Notes: generated by a model not told the origin, from the letters alone. DNA of 64,000 bases from Streptomyces omiyaensis (GCF_014650895.1 NZ_BMVV01000013.1:125097-189096), one strand, 5' to 3'. Positions 15,733 to 25,343 are shown, counted from the stretch's first letter. A program made the numbers and translations.

Positions 15733-16126
15733 GCCTGCGATGCCTCCTTGGGCCCGCCCCCCATTCCACGCTAGGCCGCGGCCGCCGCCCGCGCCCGTCG
15801 GCCCCGGATCCGGCGGCGCGGCTCCTCCGGCGACCGGCACGATCGACGTCCGCCTCGCCGGGACCACCGGCCGGCCCGCCCCCCGCCGCGAGCGCGGCCG
15901 CCCCGACCTCGCCCTCGCCGCCGGCACCCTCCCCGCCGTCCGCCACGTCCAGGAGGAGACCGGCGGCGTACGGGTCGCGGTCTCGACTCCCTCCCCCCGC
16001 GGCGCCCGACCCGCCCCGGCGCTCCCCGGGGACCCCGTCCGACGGCCCCGGGGACCGGCCCCGGGGCCCCGGCCCCCGCCCGGTAGCGTGGGCGGCGACC
16101 CAGTGCCGTGCCCCGGGAAGGACCGC
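15733..16126. other. Intergenic region between divergent CsbD-like and acyl-CoA hydrolase genes
   Basis: These 394 bases hold the CsbD-like promoter at the left (TAGCGT on the minus strand, 15768-15773) and a TAGCGT box on the plus strand (16084-16089), 37 bases before the hydrolase start. The middle is GC-rich with open frames in several phases, but none has a convincing start, ribosome site or family resemblance. Confidence 0.5.
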
Positions 16127-17233
16127 GTGATCGCCGTGCCCGCCGAAGTGCCCGCCGAACACCCCGCCGACGAGCCCCAGACCACCGCCGAGCGGGACGC
16201 GGACGTCCTGCGCCGCACCGAGGGCCGGGCCGGATTCCTCACCCTCGACCGGCCCCGGGCGATCAACGCCCTCACCCACTCCATGGTCCGCGCCCTCGAC
16301 GCCGCCCTCGCCGACTGGGCGGACGACCCGGCCGTCACCACCGTCGTCCTGCGGGGAGCGGGGGAGCGGGGCCTGTGCGCGGGCGGCGACATCCGCGCCA
16401 TCCACGACGACGCCCGCGCCGGGGGCACCGCCTCCGCCGCCTTCTGGCGCGACGAGTACCGCCTCAACGCCCGGATCTCCCGCTACCCCAAGCCGTACGT
16501 CGCCCTCATGGACGGCATCGTCATGGGCGGCGGCGTCGGCGTCTCCGCCCACGGCTCCGTGCGCGTCGTCACCGAACGCTCCCTGATCGCCATGCCCGAG
16601 ACCGGCATCGGCTTCGTCCCCGACGTCGGCGGCACCTGGCTCCTCGGCCGGGCCCCCGGCGAGCTGGGCACCCACCTCGCCCTCACCGGCGGCCGGATCG
16701 GCGCCGCCGACGCCCTCCTCACCGGCCTCGCCGACCACCACGTCCCCGCCGCCGCCCTCGACGCCCTCGCCGCCGACCTCACCCGCCTCCCCGCCGACGA
16801 GGCCCTGGCCCGGCACACCACCGCACCCGCCCCCGGCGTCCTCGCCGAGCAGCGCGACTGGATCGACGCCTGCTACGCGGCCCCCACCGTCGAGGAGATC
16901 GTCGGCCGGCTGCTCGACAGCGGCGTCCCCGCCGCCAAGGAGACCGCCACCACCCTCCTTTCCAAGTCGCCGACCGCCCTCAAGGCCACCCTCGCCGTGC
17001 TGCGCGCCGCCCGCGCCCTCGACAGCCTGGAAGCCGTCCTCGACCTGGAGTACCGCGCGTCCTGCGCCGCCCTCACCGGTCACGACCTCGTCGAGGGCAT
17101 CCGGGCCCAGGTCGTCGACAAGGACCGGAACCCGCGCTGGGACCCGGCGACCCTCGCCGAGGTCACCGACGCCGACGTCGCCCGCTACCTCACGCCCCCG
17201 CCCGGCGGCGACCTCGGCCTCGGCCCCCGCTGA
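16127..17233 (+). CDS. 3-hydroxyisobutyryl-CoA hydrolase / enoyl-CoA hydratase family
   Basis: 368 residues, the length of 3-hydroxyisobutyryl-CoA hydrolases rather than the 260 of ordinary hydratases. Diagnostic stretches are LCAGGDIRAIHDDA, MDGIVMGGGVGVSAHG (oxyanion-hole loop) and MPETGIGFVPDVGG with Glu158 and Asp166, plus a long C-terminal extension. These enzymes release 3-hydroxyisobutyrate from its CoA ester in valine breakdown. GTG 16127 has GGAAGG upstream. The 3' end overlaps the convergent acyltransferase gene by 44 bases. Confidence 0.88.
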   Translation: MIAVPAEVPAEHPADEPQTTAERDADVLRRTEGRAGFLTLDRPRAINALTHSMVRALDAALADWADDPAVTTVVLRGAGERGLCAGGDIRAIHDDARAGGTASAAFWRDEYRLNARISRYPKPYVALMDGIVMGGGVGVSAHGSVRVVTERSLIAMPETGIGFVPDVGGTWLLGRAPGELGTHLALTGGRIGAADALLTGLADHHVPAAALDALAADLTRLPADEALARHTTAPAPGVLAEQRDWIDACYAAPTVEEIVGRLLDSGVPAAKETATTLLSKSPTALKATLAVLRAARALDSLEAVLDLEYRASCAALTGHDLVEGIRAQVVDKDRNPRWDPATLAEVTDADVARYLTPPPGGDLGLGPR

Positions 17234-17972
17234 CCGGCTCCGCCCCCGCCGCCGGCTCGCCCAGCGCCAGCGCCGCCGTCCGCCACGCCTCCGTGACGGC
17301 CCCGTGCGCCAGCGCCGTCGCCGACGGCACGTCCCGCGGCAGCCGCAGCGGCGCCCCGATGTGCACGTGCAGGCACGGGCGCCGCAGCGGGGCCGTCAGC
17401 ACCCCCGCGATCTGCTTCGCCGTCCCGCCCGAGGTGATCCGGCGGGCCCCGGCCTGCCCGACCGGGACCACCGGCGCGCCCGTCGCCCCGGCGAGCCGCG
17501 CCAGACCGGTCCGGAACTCCTCCGGCGGCGCCTCCGACGCCTCACGCCGCGGCGGGATCCGCCCCTCCGCGTAGAGCATCACCGGCCGCCCCGAGGCGAG
17601 CGCCACCGCCGCCCGGTCCAGCGCGGCCGAGGCGCGTGCGGTGTTCCGGTGCACGGGCACGTACCCGTCCCGCGACAGCGCCCGCCCGAGTCCCGGCACC
17701 CGCCACAGACCCGCCGCCGCGAGCAGCACCGGCTCGGCGCCGAGCCGCCGCCGCAGCGCGGCCAGCACCAGCGCCGGATCGGCGAGCGAGGTGTGGTTCA
17801 CGACGATGATGCTGCCCGGCTCGATCCGGGCGCCGGGGTCCGCGGTCACGGTCAGCCGTCCGAAGAACGGCACGAGATGCGCGGCGAGACGACTGAGCAC
17901 GGGCGGGACCCTCCACCTTCGGAAACCGGCGACGACCGGCACATCGTCCGCCGGAGCCGCCCCCGGGGGCAT
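17190..17972 (-). CDS. PlsC-type lysophospholipid acyltransferase
   Basis: 260 residues. The acyltransferase motifs are present: NHTSLADPAL (NHx4D, residues about 59-64), a GYVPVHR block, and YAEGRIPPRR in the place of the EGTR substrate loop. VVPVGQAGA matches the last motif. Such enzymes move fatty acyl groups onto lysophosphatidic acid or related acceptors at the membrane. The start at ATG 17972 is tentative; no strong ribosome site is seen. It overlaps the convergent acyl-CoA hydrolase by 44 bases at its 3' end. Confidence 0.85.
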   Translation of the reverse strand: MPPGAAPADDVPVVAGFRRWRVPPVLSRLAAHLVPFFGRLTVTADPGARIEPGSIIVVNHTSLADPALVLAALRRRLGAEPVLLAAAGLWRVPGLGRALSRDGYVPVHRNTARASAALDRAAVALASGRPVMLYAEGRIPPRREASEAPPEEFRTGLARLAGATGAPVVPVGQAGARRITSGGTAKQIAGVLTAPLRRPCLHVHIGAPLRLPRDVPSATALAHGAVTEAWRTAALALGEPAAGAEPVSGGRGRGRRRAGA

Positions 17973-18122
17973 GCGCGCCCGTACTCATCCGCGTACTCAT
18001 CCCGCCGCCCCGCCCACCTGGTGTCCCGTCCCGGCCGCCGCCCGTCTAGGCTGGCCCGACGGGTCGTCACGGCAAGAGGTACCGACGACGGCCAGGGCGA
18101 CGAGAAGGACAGGGGGTGGGCG

Positions 18123-18509
18123 GTGGGACGCGTCACGCGGCCGGCCTCCGTCCGTGTCCTCGCCCGGCTCCTCCCGGCGCTGCTCTGCGCGCTCTGCGCC
18201 TTCCTCGTGGCGCCCGCCAGCGCCGCCGTCGGCACCGGCGCCCCGACGGTCGCCGTCGTGGACGTCGCCCCGGCGCCGGCCGGACCCGACAGCCTGGTGT
18301 CGGCCGCCGAGACGGCGGAACTGCCCGCCGTCGTCGAGCAGTCCGTACGCTTCCCGGCGCCGCCCGTCGCACCCCCGGTCGTCCGGGGCGGGACCGACGC
18401 GTCCGCGCGCGGACGCGTCGCCGGGGACCCGCGCCGGGAGCGCGCGCCGCCCGGCCTTCCGCACCACCCCACGGCCCCACGGGGGCCGCCCTCCACCCGG
18501 CACAGCTGA
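18123..18509 (+). CDS. Small secreted protein of unknown function
   Basis: 128 residues. A signal peptide is clear: basic VTRPASVRVLARLLP, then a hydrophobic core and a likely cut after APASA. The mature part is Pro/Ala-rich with no recognised domain. GTG 18123 follows AGGGGGTGGG, and TAGGCT at about 18047 may be the -10 box. It lies 125 bases upstream of the fused secDF gene on the same strand and could share its transcript. Confidence 0.5.
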   Translation: MGRVTRPASVRVLARLLPALLCALCAFLVAPASAAVGTGAPTVAVVDVAPAPAGPDSLVSAAETAELPAVVEQSVRFPAPPVAPPVVRGGTDASARGRVAGDPRRERAPPGLPHHPTAPRGPPSTRHS

Positions 18510-18634
18510 CGCCGTTCCACCGCGCCGCCGTCCGGGCCCTCGGCATGCCCGCCGCCCGGCCGCGCGCAGCCCAGCTCGCCCGCACGGACCGCCGCGCCCC
18601 CGGCGCGCGGCCGTGCCACGCCCGTGGAGACCCC

Positions 18635-20950
18635 ATGTCCTCGTCCGCCGTGCTCCGGCGCGCGCTCCTCGCGCTCGCCGTCGTCGCGCTCGCCCTCTGG
18701 ACCGCCCTCACCACCTCGCCCCGCCTCGGACTCGACCTCCGGGGCGGTACCCGGATCGTCCTGGAGACCCAGGACGCCCCCGGGGTCCGCGCCGACGCGC
18801 AGGCCACCGACCGCGCCCTCGAAGTCCTCCGCAAGCGCGTCGACGGGCTCGGCGTCGCCGAACCCTCGCTCGCCCGCTCCGGCGAGAACCGGATCGTCGT
18901 CGAACTCCCCGGCCTCCGCGACCCGCGCGAGGCCGCCGAGGTCATCGGCCGCACCGCCCAGCTGACCATCCACGCCGTCACCGGACCGTCCGGCGGTCCC
19001 GCCCGGGAACCCGCCGCCGACGGCGGCCGCGTCCTCGCCGACCCCGACGCCGCGCCCGGCTCCGCGGGCTTCCTCGCCCTCGCCGCGCCCGCCCTCACCG
19101 GCGACGGCGTGAAGAGCGCCGACGCCGTCCTCGACGCCACCGGCGGCCGCGGCTGGACCGTCGACCTCGCCTTCCGCGACGCCGCCGCCGCCGACTGGGC
19201 GCGCCTCACCGGCGAGGCGGCCTGCGCCCCGGCCGGCGACCACGCCCGCCGGGTCGCGATCGTCCTCGACGGCCGGATCGTCTCCGCGCCCTCGATGCAG
19301 ACCGGCGTGCCCTGCGGCGGCGGCATCGCCGGCGGTGCCACCCAGATCACCGGCGGCTTCTCCGCGCAGGAGGCCCGCGACCTCGCCGCGCTCGTCGAGG
19401 GCGGCGCCCTGCCCGTTCCCGTCACCACCGTCGAACAGAGCACCGTCGGCCCGACCCTCGGTGCCGAGGCGATCCGCGCCAGCGCCCTCGCCGCCGTCAT
19501 CGGCCTCGCCTGCACCGGCGCCTTCGTCATCGCCGTCTACCGGCTCCTCGGCCTCCTCGCCACGATCGCCCTGCTCCTCTACGGCCTGATCTCCTACGCG
19601 GCCGTCGTCGCGCTCGGCGCCACCCTCACCCTCCCCGGCCTCGCCGGCTTCGTCCTCGCGGTCGGCATCGCCGTCGACGCCAACGTCCTGGTCTTCGAAC
19701 GGGCCAGGGAGGAGTACGCGGCCCTCGGCCGCTCCGCGCCGGACCGCGACCCGCGCCGCCCGCTCGCGGCCGCCTTCGGCAAGGCCTGGAGCGCCGTCGC
19801 CGACTCCAACGTCACCACGCTCCTCGCCGCGGGCCTCCTCTTCGCCTTCGCCACCGGCCCGGTGAAGGGCTTCGGCGTCACCCTCGCCATCGGCGTCCTC
19901 GCCTCGATGGTCACCGCCATGGTGATCACCCGGCTGCTCGCCGACGCGGCCCTCGCCCTGCCCGCCGTACGCCGCAGGCCCGCGGTGACCGGCATGGCGG
20001 GCCTCGGCCGGCTGCGCACCCGGCTCAACCGCCGGGCCCCGCGCCTGATGGTCCACCGCCGCCGCTGGTTCACCGTCAGCACCGCGCTGCTCCTCGTCGC
20101 CCTCGCCGGGATCGGCGTGCGCGGCGTCGAGCTGGGCGTCGAGTTCACCGGCGGCCGGGACGTCCGGTACGCCGCCACCCGCCCGGTGGACGCGGACGCC
20201 GCCCGCGCGGCCGTCGCCGCCGCGGGCTTCCCCGACGCCGTCGTCCAGACCACCGGCGACGGGGGCCGGGACGTCACCGTACGGGTCGGGGAGACCGGTG
20301 ACGAGGCCCACGCCCGCATCACCGAGGCCGTCACCGGCGCGGCGGGCCCCGTCACCGTCGAGCGCGACGACCTGATCGGCCCGAGCCTCGGGGGCGAACT
20401 CCGCACCCACGCGCTCCTCGCGCTCGGCCTCGCCGTCGCCGCGCAGCTGGTCTACCTCTCCGTCCGCTTCCGCTGGACGTACGCGGCGGCGGCCGTCGCC
20501 GCGATGGCCCAGGACGTGCTGCTGGTCGTCGGCCTCTTCGCCTGGCTCGGCAAGCCGGTGGACAGCGTCTTCCTGGCCGCGCTGCTGACCGTCGTCGGCT
20601 ACTCGGTCAACGACTCGGTCGTCGTCCTCGACCGGCTCCGCGAACTCCGGCGCAAGGGCGGAGGCCTCCCGCTCGCCGACCTCGCCGACCGCGCGGTGGC
20701 CCAGACCCTGCCCCGCACGGTCAACACCGGCATGGGCGCCCTCTTCGTGCTGGCCGCCCTCGCCGTCCTGGGCGGGGACACCCTCACGGACTTCTCCGTC
20801 GCCCTCCTCGCCGGCGTCCTGCTGGGCATGGCGTCGACCGTCTTCACCGCGCTCCCCCTGACGGTCACCCTGGAGACCCGCTCCCCGGCCCCCACCCGCC
20901 CCGCCGCGCCCCGCCCCGCCTCGGCCGACCGCACCGGCGCGGTCGTCTGA
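18635..20950 (+). CDS. secDF: Fused SecD-SecF protein-export component
   Basis: 771 residues. The first half is SecD: one N-terminal helix, LGLDLRGGTRIVLE, the P1 region with VLRKRVDGLGVAEP, and a TM block with VLAVGIAVDANVLVFERAREE. The second half is SecF: LGVEFTGGRDVRY, then YLSVRFRWTYAAA and VVGYSVNDSVVVLDRLRE. The DA/ND acids in these two TM blocks are the proton-relay residues. SecDF uses proton motive force to complete export through SecYEG. Streptomycetes normally carry separate secD and secF beside the ruvB genes; a fused copy like this is an extra paralogue. The start at ATG 18635 lacks a strong ribosome site. Confidence 0.92.
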   Translation: MSSSAVLRRALLALAVVALALWTALTTSPRLGLDLRGGTRIVLETQDAPGVRADAQATDRALEVLRKRVDGLGVAEPSLARSGENRIVVELPGLRDPREAAEVIGRTAQLTIHAVTGPSGGPAREPAADGGRVLADPDAAPGSAGFLALAAPALTGDGVKSADAVLDATGGRGWTVDLAFRDAAAADWARLTGEAACAPAGDHARRVAIVLDGRIVSAPSMQTGVPCGGGIAGGATQITGGFSAQEARDLAALVEGGALPVPVTTVEQSTVGPTLGAEAIRASALAAVIGLACTGAFVIAVYRLLGLLATIALLLYGLISYAAVVALGATLTLPGLAGFVLAVGIAVDANVLVFERAREEYAALGRSAPDRDPRRPLAAAFGKAWSAVADSNVTTLLAAGLLFAFATGPVKGFGVTLAIGVLASMVTAMVITRLLADAALALPAVRRRPAVTGMAGLGRLRTRLNRRAPRLMVHRRRWFTVSTALLLVALAGIGVRGVELGVEFTGGRDVRYAATRPVDADAARAAVAAAGFPDAVVQTTGDGGRDVTVRVGETGDEAHARITEAVTGAAGPVTVERDDLIGPSLGGELRTHALLALGLAVAAQLVYLSVRFRWTYAAAAVAAMAQDVLLVVGLFAWLGKPVDSVFLAALLTVVGYSVNDSVVVLDRLRELRRKGGGLPLADLADRAVAQTLPRTVNTGMGALFVLAALAVLGGDTLTDFSVALLAGVLLGMASTVFTALPLTVTLETRSPAPTRPAAPRPASADRTGAVV

Positions 20951-20957
20951 CCCACCC

Positions 20958-20995
20958 GGGGCGCCGCTCACGGGACTCCCCGCGCCCGGCGCCCC
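20958..20995. terminator. Hairpin between convergent genes
   Basis: GGGGCGCCG (20958-20966) pairs with CGGCGCCCC (20987-20995). It lies between secDF and the MBL hydrolase gene. Confidence 0.5.
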
Positions 20996-21039
20996 GTTCC
21001 GGCCGGCTCCGCCCGTTCGCCGTTCAGCCGGTCGGCCGG

Positions 21040-21864
21040 TCAGCCGGCCGGCCGGGCGGGTCGGTGGGCGAGGAACGGTTCGGTCAGGTGCGGGGTCGCC
21101 AGGTGGAGGGTGCCCGCGGCCGGGCCGCGCAGGAGCCGTTCCCGCGAGACGCGGGCCCGCTCCGCGTCCATCTCGTGGGCGTAGGCGAGTTCGGGGTGGA
21201 GCAGCTGGACCGCGTGCACGAGCAGGTCACCGGTGACGGCCACGCGGTCGCGTCCGGCGTCCACGAGCACGCTCTGGTGTCCGGGGGTGTGCCCGGGGGT
21301 GGCGAGGACGCGCCCTCCCCCGCGGAGCGGGGCGTCGCCGTCGAGCAGCCGCAGCCGGTCCGCCGCCCGGAGCGGATCGAGCACGGCCGACCGCAGCTGA
21401 GGGTTGATCCGGTCGAGGGCCTCGGCCTCGGCCCGCTGCAGGAGGTACGCGGCGTTCGGGAAGTACGGGCGTGCCCGCTCGCCGCCGACGACGGCCCAGC
21501 CCACGTGGTCGGTGTGGAGGTGGGTGAGCACGACGGTGTCGACGTCGGCGGGGTCGATGCCCGCGGCGGCCAGCGAGGCCGGGAGCGCGCCGGGGACGGG
21601 CGCCCACGAGGCCGCCGGGCCGTCGGCCGGGCCGATGCCCGCGTCGACCAGGGTCACTCCCCGGTCGCTGCGGACGGCGAACGCGCGGAACCGGAGCCAC
21701 CACCGCCCGTCGGCGTCGAGGGCGCCGGGATCGAAGCGGTCCGCCGCCGCCCACTGCTCCGCCGTGGCGCCGGGGAACGCCTCCCGACGGGGGGAGAAGA
21801 AGGGGCCCTCGCCGTCGGCGAGCGCGATGACCGTGTACGGGCCGAGCTGGAGGGAGGGCGGCAT
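21040..21864 (-). CDS. MBL-fold metallohydrolase
   Basis: 274 residues. VVLTHLHTDHVGWAVV is the HxHxDH metal motif, ATPGHTPGHQSVLV gives the third His and VAVTGDLLVHAVQL the bridging Asp, so a two-metal site should form. The layout is that of lactonase-like MBL enzymes; the substrate is unknown. No signal peptide. The ATG at 21864 was preferred to one 33 bases upstream because family similarity begins after it. It starts 7 bases after the YrdB-like gene, so the two form an operon. Confidence 0.87.
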   Translation of the reverse strand: MPPSLQLGPYTVIALADGEGPFFSPRREAFPGATAEQWAAADRFDPGALDADGRWWLRFRAFAVRSDRGVTLVDAGIGPADGPAASWAPVPGALPASLAAAGIDPADVDTVVLTHLHTDHVGWAVVGGERARPYFPNAAYLLQRAEAEALDRINPQLRSAVLDPLRAADRLRLLDGDAPLRGGGRVLATPGHTPGHQSVLVDAGRDRVAVTGDLLVHAVQLLHPELAYAHEMDAERARVSRERLLRGPAAGTLHLATPHLTEPFLAHRPARPAG

Positions 21865-21871
21865 CCCCGGA

Positions 21872-22303
21872 TCATGCCAGCGGGGACGGCCCGCCACCAG
21901 GGGCGGCCGGGGCGCGCCGTCCGCCCTCGCCGGCCGCGTGGCCCGCGGTCCCCCCGAGGGGGAACGCCCGGCGCTGCGCCGTCACGAGCGCCGTGTTCAC
22001 CGCCGCCACGGCGCCGAACACCACCGCCGCCGTGCCGTGGCCGAGGTCGGCCAGGGCGAGCGAGGCCGCCCCGAAGACGAGCGCCTTGACCGCCAGGACG
22101 CCCGCGAGCGGCACCCGGAACCGTGCCTTCGGAGCCGCGAAGAGACCCCACAGCGCCGCCGCGGCGCCCGGCACCGCCACGGCGGCCGCCAGGCGCAGCC
22201 ACACCGCCCCGCCGGCGCTCCATCCCCACCAGGTGAGCAGTCCGAGCGCGAGCAGCTCCCAGACGAAGGCCAGCAGGTCGTTCAGTACGCGCGCCGCACG
22301 CAT
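21872..22303 (-). CDS. YrdB-family (DUF2568) membrane protein
   Basis: 143 residues with four hydrophobic helices between residues 5 and 110. LNDLLAFVWELLALGLLTWWGW and FAAPKARFRVP match small membrane proteins of the YrdB/DUF2568 family, whose function is unknown. The C-terminal 30 residues are Gly/Ala/Pro-rich. GAGAGGA precedes the ATG. The MBL hydrolase follows after 7 bases. Confidence 0.75.
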   Translation of the reverse strand: MRAARVLNDLLAFVWELLALGLLTWWGWSAGGAVWLRLAAAVAVPGAAAALWGLFAAPKARFRVPLAGVLAVKALVFGAASLALADLGHGTAAVVFGAVAAVNTALVTAQRRAFPLGGTAGHAAGEGGRRAPAAPGGGPSPLA

Positions 22304-22520
22304 GTGACGTCCTCTCGCCGGGCGGCGCCCGGCAGTTCGGGATGAGCCCGGTCCGACGGCCGGGGGCGAACACGTGATCGTATCGGTGGCGCCCGGTCCG
22401 CGTCCGGAGGTTTCCGCTCCCGTCGCGCGTGGGCCGATGGAGCGGTTTGGGTGACCCCGGGTGCGTTGGGTCGTTGCACGCGTAAAACGATCACACGGTG
22501 ATGACGCGGAGGTGGTTCCC

Positions 22521-23357
22521 GTGAGCGTTCAGCAGGTCACGGCGGTGAGGACCTGGGTGCTCGACGACCCGGAGGACGTACGCGCCGCGGCCGCGGCGCT
22601 CGCCGAAGGGCGGGCCGTGGCACACGGGTTCGGCAACGTCTACGCGCTGGCCTTCCGTCCGGGCCGGGACACCGTCGAGCGGGTGAACCGGCTGAAGGGG
22701 CGCCCGGCGGAGCAGACCGCCAGTCTGGTGACGGTCCCGGAGCGGATCCCGTCCGCCTTCGACTGGACCCGGCTGCCCGACGGCGTGCCCCGGGAGCAGG
22801 TGCGGTCGCTGATGGACGAGCTGGTCGGGCTCGGGCCCATCGGCCTGCGGGGGCCGGCGGCCGACCGGGTGCCGGGCGCGCTCGCCCGCGACGACGACGG
22901 CGTGCGTACCGTCCAGGTCATCGTGCCGGGCACCCGGTGCCCCTCTCACGCCTTCCTGGGCGCGGCGCTCGCGCGGACCGGGGGCGACTTCCTCGCCGTC
23001 ACGTCCGCCAACCGCTCGCACCACCTCACCGGCCGGGAGCAGGAGCCCGCGCACTGGCGGGCCGAGGGCCTCGCGGAGGAGTTCGGGGGCGAGTCCGGCG
23101 TGCGGGTCCTGGCCCATGCCGACGAGGAGGCCGCCCGCCGCCGCCATCCGTTCCACCGGACGACCTCCGTCAGCGTGCTGTCCTTCCTGCGGGTCGCCGG
23201 ACGGACCCGTTCCGGCCTGCCCGTGCTCGTCCTCGAACGGCACGGCTCCCTCTCCGCCGACCACATCCGCGCCGTCGCCGCCAACCACGGCTTCGGTCTC
23301 GCCCCGGCCCCGCACGCCACCGTCCCGCTCGTCCCCCGCGCGTACGGCCCCGCCTGA
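22521..23357 (+). CDS. YrdC/Sua5-domain protein
   Basis: 278 residues. AAALAEGRAVAHGFGNVYAL and RVNRLKGRPAEQTASL, with FLAVTSANRSHHLTG further on, match the YrdC/Sua5 fold, whose K-R-x-x and S-x-N residues bind ATP and threonine when making threonylcarbamoyl-adenylate for tRNA t6A. The usual KRP is KGRP here. The C-terminal third differs from housekeeping TsaC, so this is probably a paralogue with a different or auxiliary role. GTG 22521 is well supported by GGAGGT. Confidence 0.75.
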   Translation: MSVQQVTAVRTWVLDDPEDVRAAAAALAEGRAVAHGFGNVYALAFRPGRDTVERVNRLKGRPAEQTASLVTVPERIPSAFDWTRLPDGVPREQVRSLMDELVGLGPIGLRGPAADRVPGALARDDDGVRTVQVIVPGTRCPSHAFLGAALARTGGDFLAVTSANRSHHLTGREQEPAHWRAEGLAEEFGGESGVRVLAHADEEAARRRHPFHRTTSVSVLSFLRVAGRTRSGLPVLVLERHGSLSADHIRAVAANHGFGLAPAPHATVPLVPRAYGPA

Positions 23358-23369
23358 CCGGGCCGGGGC

Positions 23370-25343
23370 TCAGTCCCGGGGCCCGTCGAGCGCGAGCTCG
23401 GCCCAGACGGTCTTGCCGTCCTCCTCGAAGCGGACGCCCCACGCGTCCGCCAGGGTCGAGCAGATGTGCAGACCGCGACCGCCCTCGTCGCCGGCCTTCG
23501 CGTGCCGCAGGTGCGGGGCGGTGGGCGCCCCGTCGCGGACCTCGACGGTGAGCGCGGTCTCGCCCCGGAGCAGCCGCAGGGAGATCGGCGGGGCGCCGTA
23601 CCGGACCGCGTTGGTGACCAGTTCGCTCACGGTCAGCTCGACGGTGAGCGGGTCCACCGGGAGGCCCCACTCCCGCACGCGCGCCTCGGCCGCGTGCCGC
23701 ACCGGCGACACCGCCGACAGCTCGGACGGCACCGGCCACTCGGCGACGTCCGTGGCGGGCAGCCGCAGGGTGCGGGCGACCAGCAGGACCCGCTCCGGCA
23801 CCAGCAGGGCCGCCAGGTCGTCCGCCATGGCGTGGGGGCCGCGCTCCGGCGAGGCCAGCGCCTCCGCGACCCGGGCCCGCGAGGGCCCGCCGTCGTCCCG
23901 GGCGGAGGAGGCCAGGCAGAGGGTGGTGCCCTCCGGCAGGAGGTGCGAGGAGCAGGCGAACGGAGGTCCCCCGCCGCCCAGCAGCGGCCCCTCGTCCACC
24001 AGATCCGCGTCGAGCGAGCCGTCCGGCCGGACGGCGAGGCACAGGGAGGCTCCCGCGCGGGCGAGTTCGAGCCGGCCGGTCACCGGGTCGTGCACGGCGA
24101 TCGTGCAGCTCGCCGCCGGCTCGTCGGCGCCGGGCCCCCGCCCCTGCTCCCGGGCGAGACGCTGGGTCACCGTGTGGAGCCGGGCCAGCAGTTCGTGCGG
24201 GGCGAGGTCGAGCGTCGCCAGGCTGTACACGGCCGTCCGCAGCCGTCCCATGGTCGCCACCGAGCTCAGGCCGGGCCGCTCCACCTGGCCGACCACCAGC
24301 GCCACCCGCGCGCCCGGCAGCGGGATGACGTCGAACCAGGAGCCCGCGCCCGTGCCGCCCGGCCGGTGCCGCTGGGCGAGGTCGACGGCGTGCCGGGTCT
24401 CGCCCTCGGGGCGCAGCGGCCACGACTGGAGGGCGGTCATGACGATGTGCTCGCGGGTGAAGCGGAGCGCGTTCTCCAGGCAGGTCGCGGTGTGCGCCGT
24501 CACCCCCTCGGCGAGCGCGAGGTCCTCCTCGCTGTACGGATCGGCCCCGCGCGGACGCCGGAAGGCCACGGCCCCCAGCAGCTGCCCCCGGACCGAGAGC
24601 GGCGCCACCAGGCGCACCTCCCCGTCCGCGGCGACCAGCTCCGGCCCGTCGGGCAGCCGTTCGCCGAAGAGCCCGGGCAGCAGCACCGCCCCCGGCTCCG
24701 GCAGGGGGCCGTCCCCCGAGCCGCCCACGGCGGTGCAGCGCAGCAGCGGCGCGTCGCCGCGGCGGCGCAGCTCCGGCGGTTTGCCGCGCAGCACGGCGTC
24801 GGTCAGGGCGACCACCACCGAGCCCGCGAAGCCCGGCACGGTCACCTCGACCAGCTCGCGGGCGGTCCGCTCCACGTCCAGCGTCCGCCCGATCCGTTCC
24901 CTGGCCTCGTAGATCAGGGCGAGCCGCTGCTGGGCGCGGATCCGCTCGGTGACGTCCATGACGGTGGCGACGAGGCCGAGCGGCGGCGGCTCCGCGCCGT
25001 TCGCCGCCGGTGGGCGCAGCGGGTACACGGACACGGAGTAGACGTGCACGTGGTCCGGGTCGTGCGGCGGCCGGCCGCGCACGAGCACGTCGCGCAGCGG
25101 CGGACCGCCGTCGAGGACCCCGCGGAGCGCGATCTCCGGCGACTCGACCCCGAAGACGCGGTACGCCTCCGTCACGTGCCGTCCCAGCAGCTGCTCCTCG
25201 GCGACGCCCCGCGCGGCGAGCACCGCGCCGGTGACCCGGACCAGTCGCAGTTCCCGGTCCATGACGTGCACGCCGACCTCCGACTGGCGGAAGACGGTGT
25301 CGAGGACGGCGTCGTCGAGCAGGGGGGAAACGTCCTCGAACAT
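23370..25343 (-). CDS. PAS-GAF-SpoIIE phosphatase-HATPase regulator
   Basis: 657 residues. A PAS domain (about 10-130) ends with ATVMDVTERIRAQQRL. A GAF domain follows (about 140-300, with VRGQLLGAVAFRRP and YSEEDLALAEGVTAH). Then comes a SpoIIE/PP2C-type phosphatase (about 315-505), and last an anti-sigma-type HATPase (about 525-650) with TVELTVSELVTNAVRYG (N box). Such proteins tune sigma factors through anti-sigma antagonists by dephosphorylation and phosphorylation. The phosphatase lacks a clear early GGDW-type motif (here GAGSWFDV), so activity may be altered. ATG 25343 is chosen by domain fit. It is convergent with the YrdC-like gene. Confidence 0.85.
   Translation of the reverse strand: MFEDVSPLLDDAVLDTVFRQSEVGVHVMDRELRLVRVTGAVLAARGVAEEQLLGRHVTEAYRVFGVESPEIALRGVLDGGPPLRDVLVRGRPPHDPDHVHVYSVSVYPLRPPAANGAEPPPLGLVATVMDVTERIRAQQRLALIYEARERIGRTLDVERTARELVEVTVPGFAGSVVVALTDAVLRGKPPELRRRGDAPLLRCTAVGGSGDGPLPEPGAVLLPGLFGERLPDGPELVAADGEVRLVAPLSVRGQLLGAVAFRRPRGADPYSEEDLALAEGVTAHTATCLENALRFTREHIVMTALQSWPLRPEGETRHAVDLAQRHRPGGTGAGSWFDVIPLPGARVALVVGQVERPGLSSVATMGRLRTAVYSLATLDLAPHELLARLHTVTQRLAREQGRGPGADEPAASCTIAVHDPVTGRLELARAGASLCLAVRPDGSLDADLVDEGPLLGGGGPPFACSSHLLPEGTTLCLASSARDDGGPSRARVAEALASPERGPHAMADDLAALLVPERVLLVARTLRLPATDVAEWPVPSELSAVSPVRHAAEARVREWGLPVDPLTVELTVSELVTNAVRYGAPPISLRLLRGETALTVEVRDGAPTAPHLRHAKAGDEGGRGLHICSTLADAWGVRFEEDGKTVWAELALDGPRD

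Noticed and set aside
14111..16126. Long plus-strand open frame running into the acyl-CoA hydrolase
   Set aside because: The upstream part is antisense to the GAP-family and CsbD-like genes; the true start is GTG 16127, with a ribosome site and family similarity.
18116..18634. An N-terminal extension of SecDF in the same frame
   Set aside because: It overlaps the better-supported secreted protein in another frame, has no membrane or export features, and SecD similarity starts at ATG 18635.
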